Positions 6,560-15,503 of a DNA stretch of 64,000 nucleotides are shown in pieces. Below the pieces are notes generated by a model. The model ran no database searches. It was not told the origin of the DNA and saw only the letters and a list, made by a program, of their open reading frames with translations. The stretch comes from Candidatus Altimarinota bacterium (GTDB lineage: Bacteria > Patescibacteriota > Minisyncoccia > Phycocordibacterales > UBA5272). How positions within the stretch are numbered: position 1 is the stretch's first letter; each line of letters opens with the position of its first letter. The position numbers were made by a program, and so were the translations under genes. The DNA lies in the NCBI GenBank assembly GCA_021734745.1, contig JAIPIK010000002.1:1-64000 (forward strand), given 5' to 3'.

Positions 6560-7771
6560 ATGCGCATACTTACCAACGAATACTACACAAGCTTGCCTGG
6601 CTCAGAGAAAAAGGCTCATGGTGGCCCTGGAACATTCGCTGTAGATTTTTCTCAGTATGTTTGTAAAAGCGGCCACACATGGATAGGCTTACTTGCTACA
6701 AAAAAGGATTTTGGAAGTGATTATCGTAAAAAAGCATCGAGAAAGCATGCTGAATACATAGAAATATTATCAAATGATAAAACTTCTATAGAGGGCTTAC
6801 GAGAACTTACGTCACCAATTACACCTACTGAGTATCTAAAAGATGAAATTTTATACGTTTCGGAAATAATGAGAAAATTACAGCCAGATATAATGTTTCT
6901 AAATGGATTTTCTGCATACTCATGGTTATTATATGCAGCAGCAAAAAAATGTAACCTACCTATTGTTTTTCAACATGCAGGCATAATGAAACGTGAGGTT
7001 GAACAATACGAAGAATTGTTTTCTGAAATTGGACGAAATATGTGCTATGAAATGGAACTCGACGCAACATTAGGAGTTGATGTAAATATATTTTTAAACG
7101 AATACTGCGAAAAAGAATTAGCTCATTGTTATAACCTTGACTCAGTGCCGCAATCAATAATAATTCCATTGCCTCATGCGGGGTGGATATTCGACCCAAT
7201 TAAGAAAGTTCCTTCGGGTTCAAATATAACAATTGGTGTCGTAGCCCGTTGGGATAGAATTAAAAATCATCCTGCTATACTAGCTCTTGCAGAAGAAATA
7301 AATAAACAGTCACTTCCATGGAAAATTGAAGTGGTTACAACTATTCCAAAAACTAACAAGTTCAAGGAAATGAAAAGTAGATATCGTGAGCTCATAGAAG
7401 TTGTCCCTCCTATGGGCAGAACGGAGTTACGTGAATTCTATTCTAAAATTGACATAGCTCTTCTTCCTTCGAATTTTGATGCTGCGGGTGCGGTTGTAAT
7501 GGAGGCACTAGCGACAGGTATTCCAACATTAATATCTCCTTCTGTTGGTTGGGTCAGTGAGTATGATGAAAATAACATGAACGAGTGGATTGTTTCCTTT
7601 GATAATCCTTCTGATGTTGTTACCAGAATACAAAATCAACTAAGAAGAGATAGTTGGCCAGAAGTGTCTTCTCTTTCAAATTATATTAAAACAATTCATG
7701 CACCAGATAATGTATATAATGCTTATCTAAATGTTTTTGAAAAAACTTTTAGTAGCAATATCTCAAAATAA
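6560..7771 (+). CDS. GT-B glycosyltransferase (GT4-like)
   Basis: A 403-residue cytosolic glycosyltransferase with the two-domain GT-B layout. The N-terminal acceptor domain opens MRILTNEYY and has a GGPGTFAVDF loop near residue 23. The C-terminal nucleotide-sugar domain carries IGVVARWDRIKNHPAI (around residue 225) and the end motif DAAGAVVMEALATGIPTLIS, equivalent to the E-x7-E region of GT4 enzymes. Donor and acceptor cannot be read from sequence. The next gene, another GT4 enzyme, starts 7 nt after this stop, so both probably act in one surface-glycan or glycolipid pathway. A TATAAT at 6499-6504 lies about 55 nt upstream, so this gene has a real leader but still no ribosome binding site. 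Confidence 0.8.
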   Translation: MRILTNEYYTSLPGSEKKAHGGPGTFAVDFSQYVCKSGHTWIGLLATKKDFGSDYRKKASRKHAEYIEILSNDKTSIEGLRELTSPITPTEYLKDEILYVSEIMRKLQPDIMFLNGFSAYSWLLYAAAKKCNLPIVFQHAGIMKREVEQYEELFSEIGRNMCYEMELDATLGVDVNIFLNEYCEKELAHCYNLDSVPQSIIIPLPHAGWIFDPIKKVPSGSNITIGVVARWDRIKNHPAILALAEEINKQSLPWKIEVVTTIPKTNKFKEMKSRYRELIEVVPPMGRTELREFYSKIDIALLPSNFDAAGAVVMEALATGIPTLISPSVGWVSEYDENNMNEWIVSFDNPSDVVTRIQNQLRRDSWPEVSSLSNYIKTIHAPDNVYNAYLNVFEKTFSSNISK

Positions 7772-7778
7772 TAAAACT

Positions 7779-8864
7779 ATGAAAATTTCTCAGCTTTTAT
7801 CTACCTTGCACCCAACCTATCCAAAGAGTCAGCATGCGATTAACTCCCATGTTTCGTGGCTGTCCGATGGATTAGTGGGTCGTGGTCATAATGTTCACCT
7901 CTTTGCTTCCAATGAATCAGAAACAAATGCTGAGTTGCACTCAACAACGCCAGCACTTTCTACTTTAAGTCTTTCGGATTCATTCATTAGACATTACTTG
8001 ATGACTCACATAACAAACTGCTACGAATTTTCTCAAAAAAATGTTGATGTCGTCCATTCTCACTTTAATTTATTATCATCCTTTGTAGGTAGAATAGCTT
8101 CAATTCCTACCGTTACCTCTATTCACTCACCCCTTTCTGATGAAATAAAACCACTTCTAGAGAAATTTAGGAATGAGAGATATATTTCATTTTCTCTTGC
8201 ACAGAGAAAGCAACTTCCTAGTCTAAACTGGTATGCAAACATCTATCATGGTGTAGACACAACTTTGTTTGCTTATAACGAAAAGCCAGAAGATTACTTT
8301 CTGTATATTGGTCGAATAACTGAAGATAAAGGAGTTCATCTCGCTATTGAAGCTGCGAAGGCTGCTGGGGTAAAGTTACGCATAGCTGGAGCAAGTTACC
8401 CTGCCGAAGGATACTGGCATAAACATATCGAACCGCATATAAATGGTGATACTGTCAGATTTTTTGGTAGCGCTACATTTGATGATAAAATATCTTTAAT
8501 TCAAAACGCTAAAGCATTATTATTTCCAACTCAGGTTCAAGAAATATTTGGATACGTCATGATTGAAGCCATGTCATGTGGCACACCAGTTATTGGATGG
8601 AACAATGGTTCAGTAGATGAAATAGTACAACATGATGTCACTGGATATGTAGTAGATACGGTAGAAGGCATGACTGACGCAATAAAAAAAATTGACCAAA
8701 TTGATAGACTGAAGGTAAGACAAAGAGCCGAGAGATACTTCAGTGTTGAAAAAATGGTTTCTGGATACGAAAAAGTGTATAAACGTGTTCTTGATGACGA
8801 ATCATTCAAAAATCATAAAAAGAGTTTGAAAACTGGTAATACAGTGTTTCCGAGTGTATTTTAG
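7779..8864 (+). CDS. GT4-family glycosyltransferase
   Basis: This 361-residue enzyme resembles GT4 glycosyltransferases. The N-terminal MKISQLLSTLHPTYPKSQHA region is followed by a typical LSDGLVGRGHNVHLFAS helix-strand unit. The donor domain has YFLYIGRITEDKGVHLAI and the signature EIFGYVMIEAMSCGTPVIG. I place the start at the ATG at 7779, 7 nt after the upstream stop. The longer frame from 7731 would overlap the previous gene by 41 bases and begins with sequence unlike the family. Translational coupling with the upstream glycosyltransferase is likely. Confidence 0.82.
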   Translation: MKISQLLSTLHPTYPKSQHAINSHVSWLSDGLVGRGHNVHLFASNESETNAELHSTTPALSTLSLSDSFIRHYLMTHITNCYEFSQKNVDVVHSHFNLLSSFVGRIASIPTVTSIHSPLSDEIKPLLEKFRNERYISFSLAQRKQLPSLNWYANIYHGVDTTLFAYNEKPEDYFLYIGRITEDKGVHLAIEAAKAAGVKLRIAGASYPAEGYWHKHIEPHINGDTVRFFGSATFDDKISLIQNAKALLFPTQVQEIFGYVMIEAMSCGTPVIGWNNGSVDEIVQHDVTGYVVDTVEGMTDAIKKIDQIDRLKVRQRAERYFSVEKMVSGYEKVYKRVLDDESFKNHKKSLKTGNTVFPSVF

Positions 8865-8893
8865 ATAACGTCTTAAGGTATAATTAATTTAAT

Positions 8894-9817
8894 ATGAAAA
8901 AAAATCCATCAGCTATTTTGACAACAATTACTGCTGCTATAATTTGTATTATTATTGCAGGATTATATAGATTTAACTCTACCAATAAAATTGATAGCCC
9001 TGCACTCTCTGTTTCAGTAGATGTAAAAAATAGTAGTTATATTATTGACGGTGAAACTTTTACACTTGCAGATGGAAAGAGTGAGAAAGAAATTACACCC
9101 GGATCAGCCACAAAACACATAGTGTCAATTTTTGGTGAACCAGTATATGGAGACCTTAATAATGACGGTATAGACGACGCTGCTATTATGCTTGTAAGTA
9201 ATCCTGGTGGAAGCGGAACATTTTATTATGCTGTTCTTGCTATTGCAACTGGAAGTACTTATACAACCACTAATACACTTTTACTCGGTGATAGAATTGC
9301 CCCTCAAACAGTTGAAATACACGATGGTCGTGCAGTGTTTAATTATGTGGAAAGACTGGCAAATGAGCCGATGACAACTAAACCGTCAGTTGGTAAAAGT
9401 TTATGGATTCACTATGATATAAAAGATGGAAACATAGGAGAGTTCGTAAAAGATTTTGAGGGTGAAGCTGACCCCAATAGAATGACTCTTGATATGAAGA
9501 AGTGGGTATGGGTAAAAACACAAATGAATGATGGAAAAGTTATAACTCCAAAGATGGATGGCAAATTTACCCTTACATTCAATAAAGATGGTAGTGTTAA
9601 CATGGGAACAGATTGTAATTCGATGGGAGGTAAATATACATTAAATGGTAAGACCCTCACCTTCGGTCAAATGATGTCAACTATGATGTATTGTGAGGGT
9701 TCACAAGAGCAAGAATTCGGAAGTGCTTTAAATGAGGTAAGTAGTTATCAGTTCACAAGTAAAGGTGAGCTTATTCTTGAAATAAAAATGGATTCTGGGG
9801 CAATTATATTTAGATAG
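8894..9817 (+). CDS. Membrane-anchored META-domain protein
   Basis: A 307-residue extracytoplasmic protein with an N-terminal helix (about 8-27). A middle domain contains a calcium-type loop, GDLNNDGIDDAAIM (near residue 97). The C-terminal META domain (about 205-305) shows the pattern FTLTFNKDGSVNMGTDCNSMGGKY and LTFGQMMSTMMYC known from HslJ-like proteins. In other bacteria META proteins are linked to stress or drug tolerance and are often lipoproteins; here the anchor is a helix. TATAAT (8879-8884) precedes the ATG by 9 nt, so the transcript is probably leaderless. Confidence 0.8.
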   Translation: MKKNPSAILTTITAAIICIIIAGLYRFNSTNKIDSPALSVSVDVKNSSYIIDGETFTLADGKSEKEITPGSATKHIVSIFGEPVYGDLNNDGIDDAAIMLVSNPGGSGTFYYAVLAIATGSTYTTTNTLLLGDRIAPQTVEIHDGRAVFNYVERLANEPMTTKPSVGKSLWIHYDIKDGNIGEFVKDFEGEADPNRMTLDMKKWVWVKTQMNDGKVITPKMDGKFTLTFNKDGSVNMGTDCNSMGGKYTLNGKTLTFGQMMSTMMYCEGSQEQEFGSALNEVSSYQFTSKGELILEIKMDSGAIIFR

Positions 9818-9842
9818 TTATCTACTGATATAATTAATTATT

Positions 9843-10079
9843 ATGAATGAGCATTCTAACGACCCGTTGTATGGGAAAACACTTCAATCGATACTCGAAT
9901 TCCTGGTAAAAGAATATGGATTTGAGGAACTTGGTACTAATATAAAAATAAAGTGCTTCACAACTGATCCAAGTATTTCTTCATCACTTAAATTCCTGAG
10001 AAAAACACCGTGGGCAAGGGTAAAAATTGAGGAATTATATATTTCAACAATAAATTCGCAGTTGAAGAGACGTCTATAA
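9843..10079 (+). CDS. VF530-family (DUF2132) DNA-binding protein
   Basis: This 78-residue protein matches the VF530 family along its whole length. It has the opening DPLYGKTLQSILEFLVKEYG, then GFEELGTNIKIKCFTTDPS, and the hallmark SSLKFLRKTPWARVKIEELY. Members are small helical proteins proposed to bind DNA, without a known target. TATAAT (9829-9834) lies 8 nt before the ATG and there is no ribosome binding site. Confidence 0.88.
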   Translation: MNEHSNDPLYGKTLQSILEFLVKEYGFEELGTNIKIKCFTTDPSISSSLKFLRKTPWARVKIEELYISTINSQLKRRL

Positions 10080-10144
10080 TTTATTTTTACTATAGCTGTG
10101 TATACCTTTAAGTAATAGAGGTATATTTGTAGTAAAATATAAGC

Positions 10145-10666
10145 ATGAGAATAAAAATACAACAATCACGATTAGCAGACTTTGCCTTTGGAGATACTTC
10201 TATGTCCTACTTATGGACTATAATTAGACTATACGTTGGTTATGTGTGGTTAATGGCTGGATGGAGTAAGATATGGTCACCTGTTTGGGTTGGCCCGCAA
10301 GCAGGAACTGCATTAAATGGGTTTCTAAACGGAGCTCTCTCAAAAACTTCTGGACTTCACCCTGAAGTCACTTCATGGTATGCATATTTTATAGAGCATT
10401 TTGCCCTTAATCACACTGTTTTATTGTCATACTTGGTCGCGTATGGAGAAGTTGCTGTTGGTGTTGCTCTTATTGTAGGGTTACTTGTTGGTGTTTCATC
10501 GTTCTTTGGAATATTCATGAACTTCAATTTTCTTCTTGCTGGAACTGCGAGTATAAATCCTCAACTTGTAATTCTACAATTTCTTTTAATACTCGCATGG
10601 AGAACCGCTGGATATATTGGTGCTGATAGATTCGTATTGCCAAGACTATTTAGAAAGAAGAAGTAA
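10145..10666 (+). CDS. DoxX-family membrane protein
   Basis: A 173-residue protein with four predicted helices (about 24-42, 95-120, 125-142, 145-162). DoxX-type features are RLYVGYVWLMAGWSKI in the first helix and YGEVAVGVALIVGLLVG in the next. The family is related to the small subunit of archaeal thiosulfate:quinone oxidoreductase and is often found with redox or oxygen-stress genes. Its reaction here is unknown. TAAAAT (10133-10138) ends 6 nt before the ATG. A small DUF2061 gene follows 40 nt downstream. Confidence 0.82.
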   Translation: MRIKIQQSRLADFAFGDTSMSYLWTIIRLYVGYVWLMAGWSKIWSPVWVGPQAGTALNGFLNGALSKTSGLHPEVTSWYAYFIEHFALNHTVLLSYLVAYGEVAVGVALIVGLLVGVSSFFGIFMNFNFLLAGTASINPQLVILQFLLILAWRTAGYIGADRFVLPRLFRKKK

Positions 10667-10706
10667 ATTTGAATTATTATATTACTATCAATTATCTCAT
10701 AAAAAA

Positions 10707-10925
10707 ATGGTATCACTAGAAAAAAGCCAAAGGTCTATTGTTAAGTCTGTTACTTATCGTCTACTAAGTATTGCCGCTGATATGATAGCAGCATATTTTT
10801 TTACTCAAAGCGCTGTAGCTAGTATCGGTATTGCTGCAGTTATAAATAGTTACAGTATAGTACTTTACTATCTTCATGAACGCGTATGGGCGCACATACA
10901 TCTAGGTAGACGTAAAATAGTTTAA
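10707..10925 (+). CDS. DUF2061-family small membrane protein
   Basis: This 72-residue protein carries the DUF2061 pattern SQRSIVKSVTYRLLSIAADM followed by two hydrophobic segments and YYLHERVWAHIHLG. The longer frame from 10617 overlaps the DoxX gene and adds unrelated residues, so I use the ATG at 10707. The stop overlaps the stop of the opposite-strand L,D-transpeptidase by 4 bases (convergent genes with shared ends). Function unknown. Confidence 0.8.
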   Translation: MVSLEKSQRSIVKSVTYRLLSIAADMIAAYFFTQSAVASIGIAAVINSYSIVLYYLHERVWAHIHLGRRKIV

Positions 10926-11764
10926 TCTCTTACTAAAACTTCAGTTCCTAAATCAGCCCACACATATAGTTTTTTTGCATTTTCTGGTGTCAGGTTTACA
11001 CAACCACTTGACCACTGTTGCCCGAACTTATCGTGCCAATATGCTCCGTGTATTACAGCCCCCTCCTTTGTAAAATATAAATTCCAAGGAACTCCTGGTA
11101 AATCATACTCCTTCTCACTTATATCTGGTATTGGCCCCTGCATATATCTACTAGGTGTTTTTTTATATATATGAAAAATCCCTCGCGGCGTTGGTGATAC
11201 ATCAAGTCCAGTTGAGACACTTGTTTCAAAAAAAAGGCTTTCGCCGTCATAGGCGTATAATTTTTGATCAGACCTATCTACAATAATATGTTTTGTACTT
11301 GTGCTAACAAAATCATCTAATAGTTCAATTGGTCCCTCGTCTTGAAATGATTTTACATAGTCAACAGACACATACCAGTCATCTGATACACGTTCCTGAT
11401 ATCTAAGCCACTCATCTTTAAATGTTACTCTATACCATGCTTCACCATTGACCTCCGATTTTTCACTGACCTTAAGTACAATACCATTACGAAGTCTTGT
11501 TACCACCCCTGAATTAACATTAGGTTCCTTTCTCACATTTACACACCCTCCTTCAAAAGATGGACCACATCCATCTACTATTTCCACATATCCAAATAAC
11601 TCCTTTTCTTGAGAATATACCTTTTCTCCTGCCAAAGATTCAAGTATTTTAGAAACAACCTTCTTCTCACTCTCATTTTGAGGAAGGTTTACTATTGAAA
11701 TAACAAGCACTGTAATAAGCAATAGAAACACTATAAATGCTTGTTTATTTTGATTTTCTGTCAT
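10922..11764 (-). CDS. SH3-domain L,D-transpeptidase (YkuD family)
   Basis: A 280-residue envelope enzyme that should form 3-3 crosslinks in peptidoglycan or attach proteins to it. Residues 9-27 form a membrane anchor. An SH3b-like domain (about 58-125) has VNVRKEPNVNSGVVTRLRNG and WYRVTF. The YkuD domain (about 155-280) has VDRSDQKLYAY, TPRGIFHIYKK, the catalytic HGAYW and SSGCVNL with the nucleophilic cysteine. I place the start at the ATG at 11764 because TAGAAT (11772-11777, minus) lies 7 nt ahead; the in-frame ATG at 11773 overlaps that box. No ribosome binding site is present. Confidence 0.88.
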   Translation of the reverse strand: MTENQNKQAFIVFLLLITVLVISIVNLPQNESEKKVVSKILESLAGEKVYSQEKELFGYVEIVDGCGPSFEGGCVNVRKEPNVNSGVVTRLRNGIVLKVSEKSEVNGEAWYRVTFKDEWLRYQERVSDDWYVSVDYVKSFQDEGPIELLDDFVSTSTKHIIVDRSDQKLYAYDGESLFFETSVSTGLDVSPTPRGIFHIYKKTPSRYMQGPIPDISEKEYDLPGVPWNLYFTKEGAVIHGAYWHDKFGQQWSSGCVNLTPENAKKLYVWADLGTEVLVRD

Positions 11765-11915
11765 TATGTTCATTCTAAAGGATTTTTTGAAATATACAAC
11801 CTAAATTGATTACTCTAACAACTTGTAGGACACTTAAAGTATTTATTTTGAAAATTTAATCAGTGACCAATTACCGTCTTTAATTTATATACTTTTAGAG
11901 GTACAATGGACATAC

Positions 11916-12119
11916 ATGGACCCAGAAATAAAAAATAAAATTGAAGAACAGTCAATAAAAATTAATGCAATTTATTTATCAGTAGAAAAAACAAGAAAGT
12001 ACTTTCTTGTTACAATGTGGGTAACTATTATTGCTATCGTATTGCCAATAATTGGTTTAGGGTTAATGGTTCCAACATTTCTTAGCTCCTATTCTGAAAT
12101 TTTAAATGTCTCACAGTAA
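11916..12119 (+). CDS. One-helix membrane protein of CPR type
   Basis: A 67-residue protein: a charged N-terminal helix (PEIKNKIEEQSIKINAIYLS), the segment VEKTRKYFLVT, one long hydrophobic helix (about 30-55) and a short tail. Short proteins of this layout are frequent in Patescibacteria, without known function. The N-terminal helix could form a coiled coil. TACAAT (11902-11907) is 8 nt before the ATG, giving a leaderless transcript. The matrixin-like gene starts 33 nt downstream. Confidence 0.65.
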   Translation: MDPEIKNKIEEQSIKINAIYLSVEKTRKYFLVTMWVTIIAIVLPIIGLGLMVPTFLSSYSEILNVSQ

Positions 12120-12152
12120 GCAACTAATATAAAAATCTACTAGATAACTATT

Positions 12153-13313
12153 ATGTCAAATGTATTACTAAAAATTTATGGATTTCTCATAATAATCACC
12201 CTTCTTTTTTCTAGTATTTTTATTTATACAAAAAACTATAAAACTAATAAAGTAGATTTACCAATAGACTACGTCTCTACTGGTGCGGAAGCCGATGAGA
12301 TTGGCATTATTCTTCCTGCCTCAGTATTGGTGAGTAATATTTCAACCTCAACAACAAAAGATAGTATCGAATTCAAAAAAATAACAGAATCTATACAACC
12401 TGAAAAAGTAATTGAATCTTCTGGACCAGTCTCTGATAATTCAAAAGCAACAGTAATAGATATACTAGAAACTGATACTAGAGCTATATCATTGATACCT
12501 AATCCATGCGCTAGTCCAATTATTTATACATTAGGAGAATTTGACACTAGGTTCAACATATCTAAAAGTTATTTTTTGAGTAAATTGAATGAAGCGGCAT
12601 CACTTTGGAATGAAGCTTCTGGGAGAAAACTTTTTGAATATAGCCCGGATAATAATCCCAACTATCTTGTTATTGACTTAGTATATGACGAAAGACAGCA
12701 AAAAACTGACCAAAACAAACTACTCGGCGCTGAAATTGATAACTCAAAAAATGCTGCCATATTGATACAAAAAGAGTACGAGGAGCAAAAAATAATCTTC
12801 TTGAGATTAAAGGAGGAATATACGAAAGCAGTTGAGGATTTTAATATTAGACACGAAACATACAACAACAATATTATATATTGGAACGAAAAAGGTGGGG
12901 CTCCACGTAACGAGTACGATGCTCTTATGTTAGAGAAAGAACAATTACAAAAAGAAAGTGAGATGCTTACATATAAACAGAATATACTTAACTTACTACT
13001 TGCAGAAATAAATGCCAAAATTACAAAATATAACGAGCTTGTTGCCTTCTCTAATGAAAGAGTAGATATAAGTAATATTACTGCTAATAAGAAATTTACT
13101 GAAGGAAACTACAGTCCTAATACAAATAAAATTACTATATATCAATTTTCAGATGAAATAAAACTAAAAAGAGTTCTGACTCATGAATTGGGGCATACCC
13201 TTGGCATAGATCATGTTGAGAATAGTAAATCAATTATGTACGCGATTAATAATGATACAACAACTGTACTAAGCACCGAAGATAAGAGTGAGCTAGAAAA
13301 AGTATGTCCTTAA
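12153..13313 (+). CDS. Matrixin-like zinc metalloprotease, membrane anchored
   Basis: A 386-residue protein with an N-terminal helix (about 7-27). A region resembling the start of the protease fold (IYTLGEFDTRFNISKSYFL, then LNEAASLWNEASG) is followed by a long charged coiled coil (about 185-295). The zinc site VLTHELGHTLGIDH is near residue 350 and a 'Met-turn' candidate SIMYAI follows about 10 residues later. This spacing is typical of metzincins of the matrixin type (M10A). The coiled coil lies between the N-terminal fold and the zinc helix, an unusual insertion that might restrict access. It should act outside the cell. The next gene starts 6 nt after the stop. Confidence 0.8.
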   Translation: MSNVLLKIYGFLIIITLLFSSIFIYTKNYKTNKVDLPIDYVSTGAEADEIGIILPASVLVSNISTSTTKDSIEFKKITESIQPEKVIESSGPVSDNSKATVIDILETDTRAISLIPNPCASPIIYTLGEFDTRFNISKSYFLSKLNEAASLWNEASGRKLFEYSPDNNPNYLVIDLVYDERQQKTDQNKLLGAEIDNSKNAAILIQKEYEEQKIIFLRLKEEYTKAVEDFNIRHETYNNNIIYWNEKGGAPRNEYDALMLEKEQLQKESEMLTYKQNILNLLLAEINAKITKYNELVAFSNERVDISNITANKKFTEGNYSPNTNKITIYQFSDEIKLKRVLTHELGHTLGIDHVENSKSIMYAINNDTTTVLSTEDKSELEKVCP

Positions 13314-13319
13314 ACTAAT

Positions 13320-13931
13320 ATGAAAAAATTGCTTAACGAGGATGAAACAGCAATTCTAAATGGTCTAAATACCCCATTGAAAATACAGGATTTTTTGGAT
13401 ACTCTTTCATTTAATAAAGAAAAGAGTGGAGAAACTTGCCTATCACCTAGAATGGTTATTAATAAGAAAAAAGCTCACTGTATTGAAGGAGCTCTACTTG
13501 CTGGAGTTGCGCTTTGGTTTCATAACAGAGCTCCTTTGATTATTAATTTAAAAGTTAGGAAAGATGATTTTGACCATATAATAACCGTATACAGAGAAAA
13601 TGGTTACTACGGGGCAATAAGCAAAACCAATCACAATGTTTTACGTTTTCGTGACCCTGTTTACAAAACTATTCGTGAACTGGTGATGTCATACTTCCAT
13701 GAGTACTTTCTTGTTGAAAATGGTGAGAAAACACTTCTCGGGTATACAAAACCAATTAATTTAAAAAAATTCGGAATTAGATGGATAACGAGTGATGCTG
13801 ATTTATGGGATATTGCTGAAAAAATTTATGACACTCCTATTATAGAAATAGTTCCAATGGAAAATAAAAAATTATTAAGAAATGCCAGCAAGATTGAAAC
13901 TACTAGCTCAAATATACAAGAGTGGAAATAA
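13320..13931 (+). CDS. Transglutaminase-like cysteine-fold protein
   Basis: This 203-residue protein appears to belong to a papain/transglutaminase-like family. KAHCIEGALLAGVALWF supplies the cysteine (about residue 54) on a buried helix, DDFDHIITVYRENGYYGAI the histidine, and the following SKTNH the third polar residue. The stretch LRFRDPVYKTIRELVMSYFHEYF looks conserved in bacterial members. Such proteins may cleave or transfer peptide amides; no substrate is known. It has no signal peptide and lies 6 nt after the protease gene, so it probably belongs to that operon. Confidence 0.6.
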   Translation: MKKLLNEDETAILNGLNTPLKIQDFLDTLSFNKEKSGETCLSPRMVINKKKAHCIEGALLAGVALWFHNRAPLIINLKVRKDDFDHIITVYRENGYYGAISKTNHNVLRFRDPVYKTIRELVMSYFHEYFLVENGEKTLLGYTKPINLKKFGIRWITSDADLWDIAEKIYDTPIIEIVPMENKKLLRNASKIETTSSNIQEWK

Positions 13932-13946
13932 TTTTAAAATACTAAT

Positions 13947-15035
13947 TTACAACACCACCTCCTGTAACTCCACCTTCCCTTTAAACTTCACTAAAAACTT
14001 TACCCTTCCAACTATTCGATTACTATCTACCTTAACATTTACTCGCCACAACCCTTCTGGAATGTTTTCTTTCACTGAGTAGGCTCTGTACCCGTTATCT
14101 CTTCCACCTTCTAATGTAAATGAAACTGTGGTTCTTGGTATCCACTTCTTTGTTGCTTCATCATACTGCTCCCATACATGAGTAATTGGTGCTGTAAGTT
14201 CTGCCGGTGCACCGACAGCGCTAAAAAAATATACCCCTGTGTCATACGGTGTCATATAATATACAGGTGTAGCAAAGTATGAAAATTTATTGAAAAATGA
14301 TGGCGATATTTTTTCCTCTTGTGCAATAAATTCTCCATTATTACTACGTACAATATTGTGATATATACCTGAATGCTTAAGTGATAGTGGAACTGCAGGA
14401 ATAACATTTAAAATATATAACATACCTACAAACATTGGTATGCCTATAGCAAGGGCATAGGTTCTACTTGCTTCGTTTTTTGCTGACTCTGAAGTAAATT
14501 GTAGTAGAAACAAGTATAAAAGTGATATACAAATTGCTATTACAATACTCAGTAAAAATGTATTATCATTTTGTGTTTTTACTAATACTGGAACATTAAA
14601 AATTGTGAAGAAAAGTGTTGCGGTTAAAAGCACCCCAACATCCAAAGTAAATCGGAAAGCGTGACTAGAAACTAATTCATTCGCAACTATACAAATCAGT
14701 AAGATTAAAAATAAAGGCCACGACACAGACAAGGCCGCACTTCGAATTGCATAAATAAGAATAAAAGACAGAGCTGCACCAGATGAAAGTGCTATACCAA
14801 AGCTTGAAAATGAATATACCTTTTGTTCAAAACTACTCGCTGTATTACGAGATACCATCCATTCGCGAAACATAATCAGGAAAGCAACTGTACACAAGTG
14901 AGCCAAACCAATATATCTAGTTATTGGATGGTCAATATCTGGTAATATAATCATGTCAAATATAAAACCAGCAATAAAAATTATAGTTGTTGTATGTGCT
15001 GAGTATTTATCCAGAGTAGAGAGTCTGCGCGTCAT
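13947..15035 (-). CDS. Polytopic membrane protein with C-terminal DUF2914 domain
   Basis: A 362-residue protein with about eight to nine hydrophobic helices (to about residue 225), then an extracytoplasmic part. The C-terminal 85 residues fit DUF2914: THVWEQYDEATKKWIPRTTV, GGRDNGYRAYSVKENIPEG and LWRVNVKVDSNRIVGRVKF. DUF2914 domains are probably beta-sandwich sensors or binders of unknown target. I set the start at the ATG at 15035 (MTRRLSTLDKY): TACACT (15044-15049, minus) lies 8 nt ahead. The longer frame starts with TTG. Confidence 0.78.
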   Translation of the reverse strand: MTRRLSTLDKYSAHTTTIIFIAGFIFDMIILPDIDHPITRYIGLAHLCTVAFLIMFREWMVSRNTASSFEQKVYSFSSFGIALSSGAALSFILIYAIRSAALSVSWPLFLILLICIVANELVSSHAFRFTLDVGVLLTATLFFTIFNVPVLVKTQNDNTFLLSIVIAICISLLYLFLLQFTSESAKNEASRTYALAIGIPMFVGMLYILNVIPAVPLSLKHSGIYHNIVRSNNGEFIAQEEKISPSFFNKFSYFATPVYYMTPYDTGVYFFSAVGAPAELTAPITHVWEQYDEATKKWIPRTTVSFTLEGGRDNGYRAYSVKENIPEGLWRVNVKVDSNRIVGRVKFLVKFKGKVELQEVVL

Positions 15036-15084
15036 TTGTATCAAGTGTACTAAGGAATTATAAAAAATGATATACTATTTATAC

Positions 15085-15492
15085 ATGAAAAAATTTATAC
15101 TTATTATTTTAGGAATTATTGCCGTTGTGGGTATAGTGGGTGCGAGTTGGTATTATATTAATTTTCAAAAATACGCACCTGATGTATACGTAACTGATAC
15201 TCCTTCTGGACAAATAACAACAGACACTGTTAATGAGACTGTGAGCACTACTACACCAACATATTCTATGGTTGATGTTGCGACACACAAAGATGCTACA
15301 AGTTGTTATTCTATTATCAGTGATTCAGTATATGACTTAACAATGTGGGTTAACTTACACCCAGGAGGAAAGGATAAAATACTTTCAATTTGTGGAATAG
15401 ATGGAACAGAAAGATTTATGAAGAAACATAAAGGTGGTGAGAAGTTTATGGATATTCTTACCCGTTATAAAATCGGAGAACTTTCACAATAA
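15085..15492 (+). CDS. Membrane-anchored cytochrome b5-like heme protein
   Basis: A 135-residue protein with an N-terminal helix (about 2-22), a Thr-rich linker and a cytochrome b5 fold (about 62-135). YSMVDVATHKDATSCYSIIS and VYDLTMWVNLHPGG contain the first axial histidine in the HPGG motif. The second is probably the histidine of RFMKKHKGGEKF. It should carry one b-type heme outside or at the membrane and shuttle electrons. The ATG at 15085 follows a TATACT box (15071-15076) by 8 nt; the longer reading frame from 15067 would begin before that box and cannot be right. The next gene, a membrane protein, follows after 11 bases. Confidence 0.83.
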   Translation: MKKFILIILGIIAVVGIVGASWYYINFQKYAPDVYVTDTPSGQITTDTVNETVSTTTPTYSMVDVATHKDATSCYSIISDSVYDLTMWVNLHPGGKDKILSICGIDGTERFMKKHKGGEKFMDILTRYKIGELSQ

Positions 15493-15503
15493 TTTATTAA
15501 AAT

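Noticed and set aside
10617-10706. Longer N-terminus for the DUF2061 protein
   Set aside because: The extension overlaps the DoxX gene in another frame and has no family similarity; the ATG at 10707 gives the normal length.
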